Assembly: GCF_947502445.1 (NCBI RefSeq)
Contig: NZ_CANMZW010000036.1
Coordinates: 1-61,642 of the forward strand
From: an uncultured Brevibacillus sp.
GTDB lineage: Bacteria; Bacillota; Bacilli; Brevibacillales; Brevibacillaceae
DNA length: 61,642 bases
Direction of reading: 5' to 3'
Of this stretch, positions 61,217 to 61,642 are shown piece after piece. Each line of letters starts with the position of its first letter. Within the stretch, counting starts at the first letter, position 1. A program made the position numbers and the translations under genes. The notes under the pieces are model-generated. The model was not told the origin of the DNA and ran no database searches. It worked only from the letters and a program-made list of their open reading frames with translations.

Positions 61217-61312
61217 ATGGATCGAAATTCTAAAAATGACCAATTAATAGCTTTACACTATCGTAATACTAAGACACTAGAGTCCTCTGATCCAGACGAA
61301 TTTTATTGTTAA
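61217..61312 (+). CDS. Possible 31-residue peptide, no known family
   Basis: A short frame from ATG 61217 with a consensus AAGGAGTG site six bases ahead. The peptide starts MDRNSKNDQLIALHY and ends SSDPDEFYC, with the only cysteine at the very end. It has no signal peptide or membrane segment. It is framed by a promoter-like element and a strong terminator (61343-61380), as a small independent gene would be. I do not recognise it. It might be a signalling or precursor peptide, or chance. Confidence 0.4.
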   Translation: MDRNSKNDQLIALHYRNTKTLESSDPDEFYC

Positions 61313-61342
61313 ACATGATGTGGCTATCTAAACAGAGTATGT

Positions 61343-61380
61343 AACCCTTCTCTCTAATACAGAGAAGGGTTTGTTTTTTT
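61343..61380 (+). terminator. Hairpin terminator, repeat module copy 2
   Basis: AACCCTTCTCT (61343-61353) and AGAGAAGGGTT (61361-61371) form a perfect eleven-base stem, followed by TTTGTTTTTTT-type sequence. It would end the transcript of the 31-codon frame. Confidence 0.8.
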
Positions 61381-61381
61381 A

Positions 61382-61410
61382 TTGAGAAAATTTGACATTT
61401 TTTGTATAAT
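61382..61410 (+). promoter_or_regulatory. Sigma-A promoter, repeat module copy 2
   Basis: TTGAGA (61382-61387) and a perfect TATAAT (61405-61410) are 17 bases apart, directly after the terminator of copy 2. It should drive the short frame at 61501. Confidence 0.65.
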
Positions 61411-61500
61411 TAAAAAGACTAGTGTCTGTTCGAACAAGAAAGGAAAAGCAAACCAAAAGAGACTGAATATTATATTAATGGAAAGGGAGATGCTTGGGAT

Positions 61501-61581
61501 ATGGGCTATTTTGAACTCCTTAACATTGCAAAGTTAATGCACCCACTTGCTAGGCTAGTCTCTTATGTAACCGTCAAGTAA
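61501..61581 (+). CDS. Possible 26-residue peptide, probably cut by an insertion sequence
   Basis: Frame from ATG 61501, with GGGAG eleven bases ahead. The peptide MGYFELLNIAKLMHPLARLV could form an amphipathic helix. The last codons (TVK-stop) seem to come from the insertion sequence end that starts around 61565, so the original peptide may have been longer. A competing 15-codon frame starts at 61490. I do not recognise a family. Confidence 0.3.
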   Translation: MGYFELLNIAKLMHPLARLVSYVTVK

Positions 61582-61642
61582 AATTGAACACCTTTTGCTA
61601 ATTAATTTTGAACACTTTCGTGTTCAAAAATGGTACTTCTAT
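61565..61642. mobile_element. Probable insertion sequence end, IS21-like, continuing past the window
   Basis: The stretch from about 61565 (TGTAACCGTCAAG) holds direct repeats TTGAACACCTTTTG (61584) and TTGAACACTTTCG (61608). It also holds a perfect inverted repeat TTTTGAACAC/GTGTTCAAAA (61606-61629). Several short terminal repeats plus a TG end are features of IS21-family ends. No transposase is inside the window, so the family is a guess from memory. Confidence 0.4.

Overview
The window looks like a chromosomal segment of an endospore-forming Gram-positive bacterium, most likely Brevibacillus or a close relative in the Paenibacillaceae. This is an inference. It rests on an intermediate GC content, a Bacillus-type dcw cluster carrying spoVD and spoVE-type genes, spoIIGA-sigE-sigG, a gerP operon, bacillithiol synthesis (bshC), S-layer homology domains and an ileS T-box. 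No rRNA, tRNA or CRISPR array was seen.

Layout. (1) 116-7914: a ylbP-type acetyltransferase; a five-gene operon for the lower part of leucine catabolism (two small carboxylase subunits, HMG-CoA lyase, enoyl-CoA hydratase, carboxyltransferase) behind a probable CcpA cre site; then panE, a DUF3397 membrane protein and an XRE-cupin regulator. (2) 7983-16907: bshC behind a long structured leader, an SLH-domain protein, an MFS/GntR pair, an APC permease divergent from a LysR regulator, and adenosylhomocysteinase. (3) 17001-37767: the division and cell wall cluster mraZ-rsmH-ftsL-pbpB-spoVD-murE-mraY-murD-spoVE-murG-murB-murA-divIB-ylxW-ylxX-sbp-ftsA-ftsZ. It has MraZ-type operator repeats at its head, hairpin terminators after ftsL and after murA, and a probable sigma-H promoter before ftsA. 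(4) 37954-49582: a small membrane protein, spoIIGA-sigE-sigG, ylmC, ylmD-ylmE-sepF-ylmG-ylmH, divIVA, T-box-controlled ileS and a ylyA/yteA-type gene. (5) 49594-60533: here the order leaves the Bacillus subtilis pattern. It holds an enolase-superfamily enzyme with an MFS transporter, a NUDIX hydrolase, an LCP cell-wall ligase, an Hsp20-like protein, the gerPABCDEF operon on the minus strand, a divergent orphan GerPD-like gene, a squalene-hopene-type cyclase and a DUF2515 protein. (6) 60646-61642: a topB gene broken just after its TOPRIM GREGE motif by AT-rich DNA. That DNA holds two similar terminator-promoter modules, each followed by a very short reading frame, and then what looks like an insertion sequence end running out of the window.

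How it works together. Most of the window builds the envelope: peptidoglycan precursors (mur genes, mraY), septal synthases (pbpB, spoVE), the divisome (ftsL, divIB, ftsA, ftsZ, sepF, divIVA) and the switch from vegetative to asymmetric division and compartment-specific transcription (spoVD, spoIIGA, sigE, sigG). Promoter-like sequences resembling the sigma-A, sigma-H, sigma-F and sigma-K types appear where the B. subtilis model would place them. The gerP/hsp20/cyclase block is probably a late mother-cell set that shapes the spore coat and its lipids.

The least explained parts are the broken topB with its peptide-sized reading frames, the bshC leader, the orphan GerPD-like gene and the terminator inside the dcw operon. 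Start codons were often moved inward from the longest possible start to the one with a good ribosome binding site; each entry says so.
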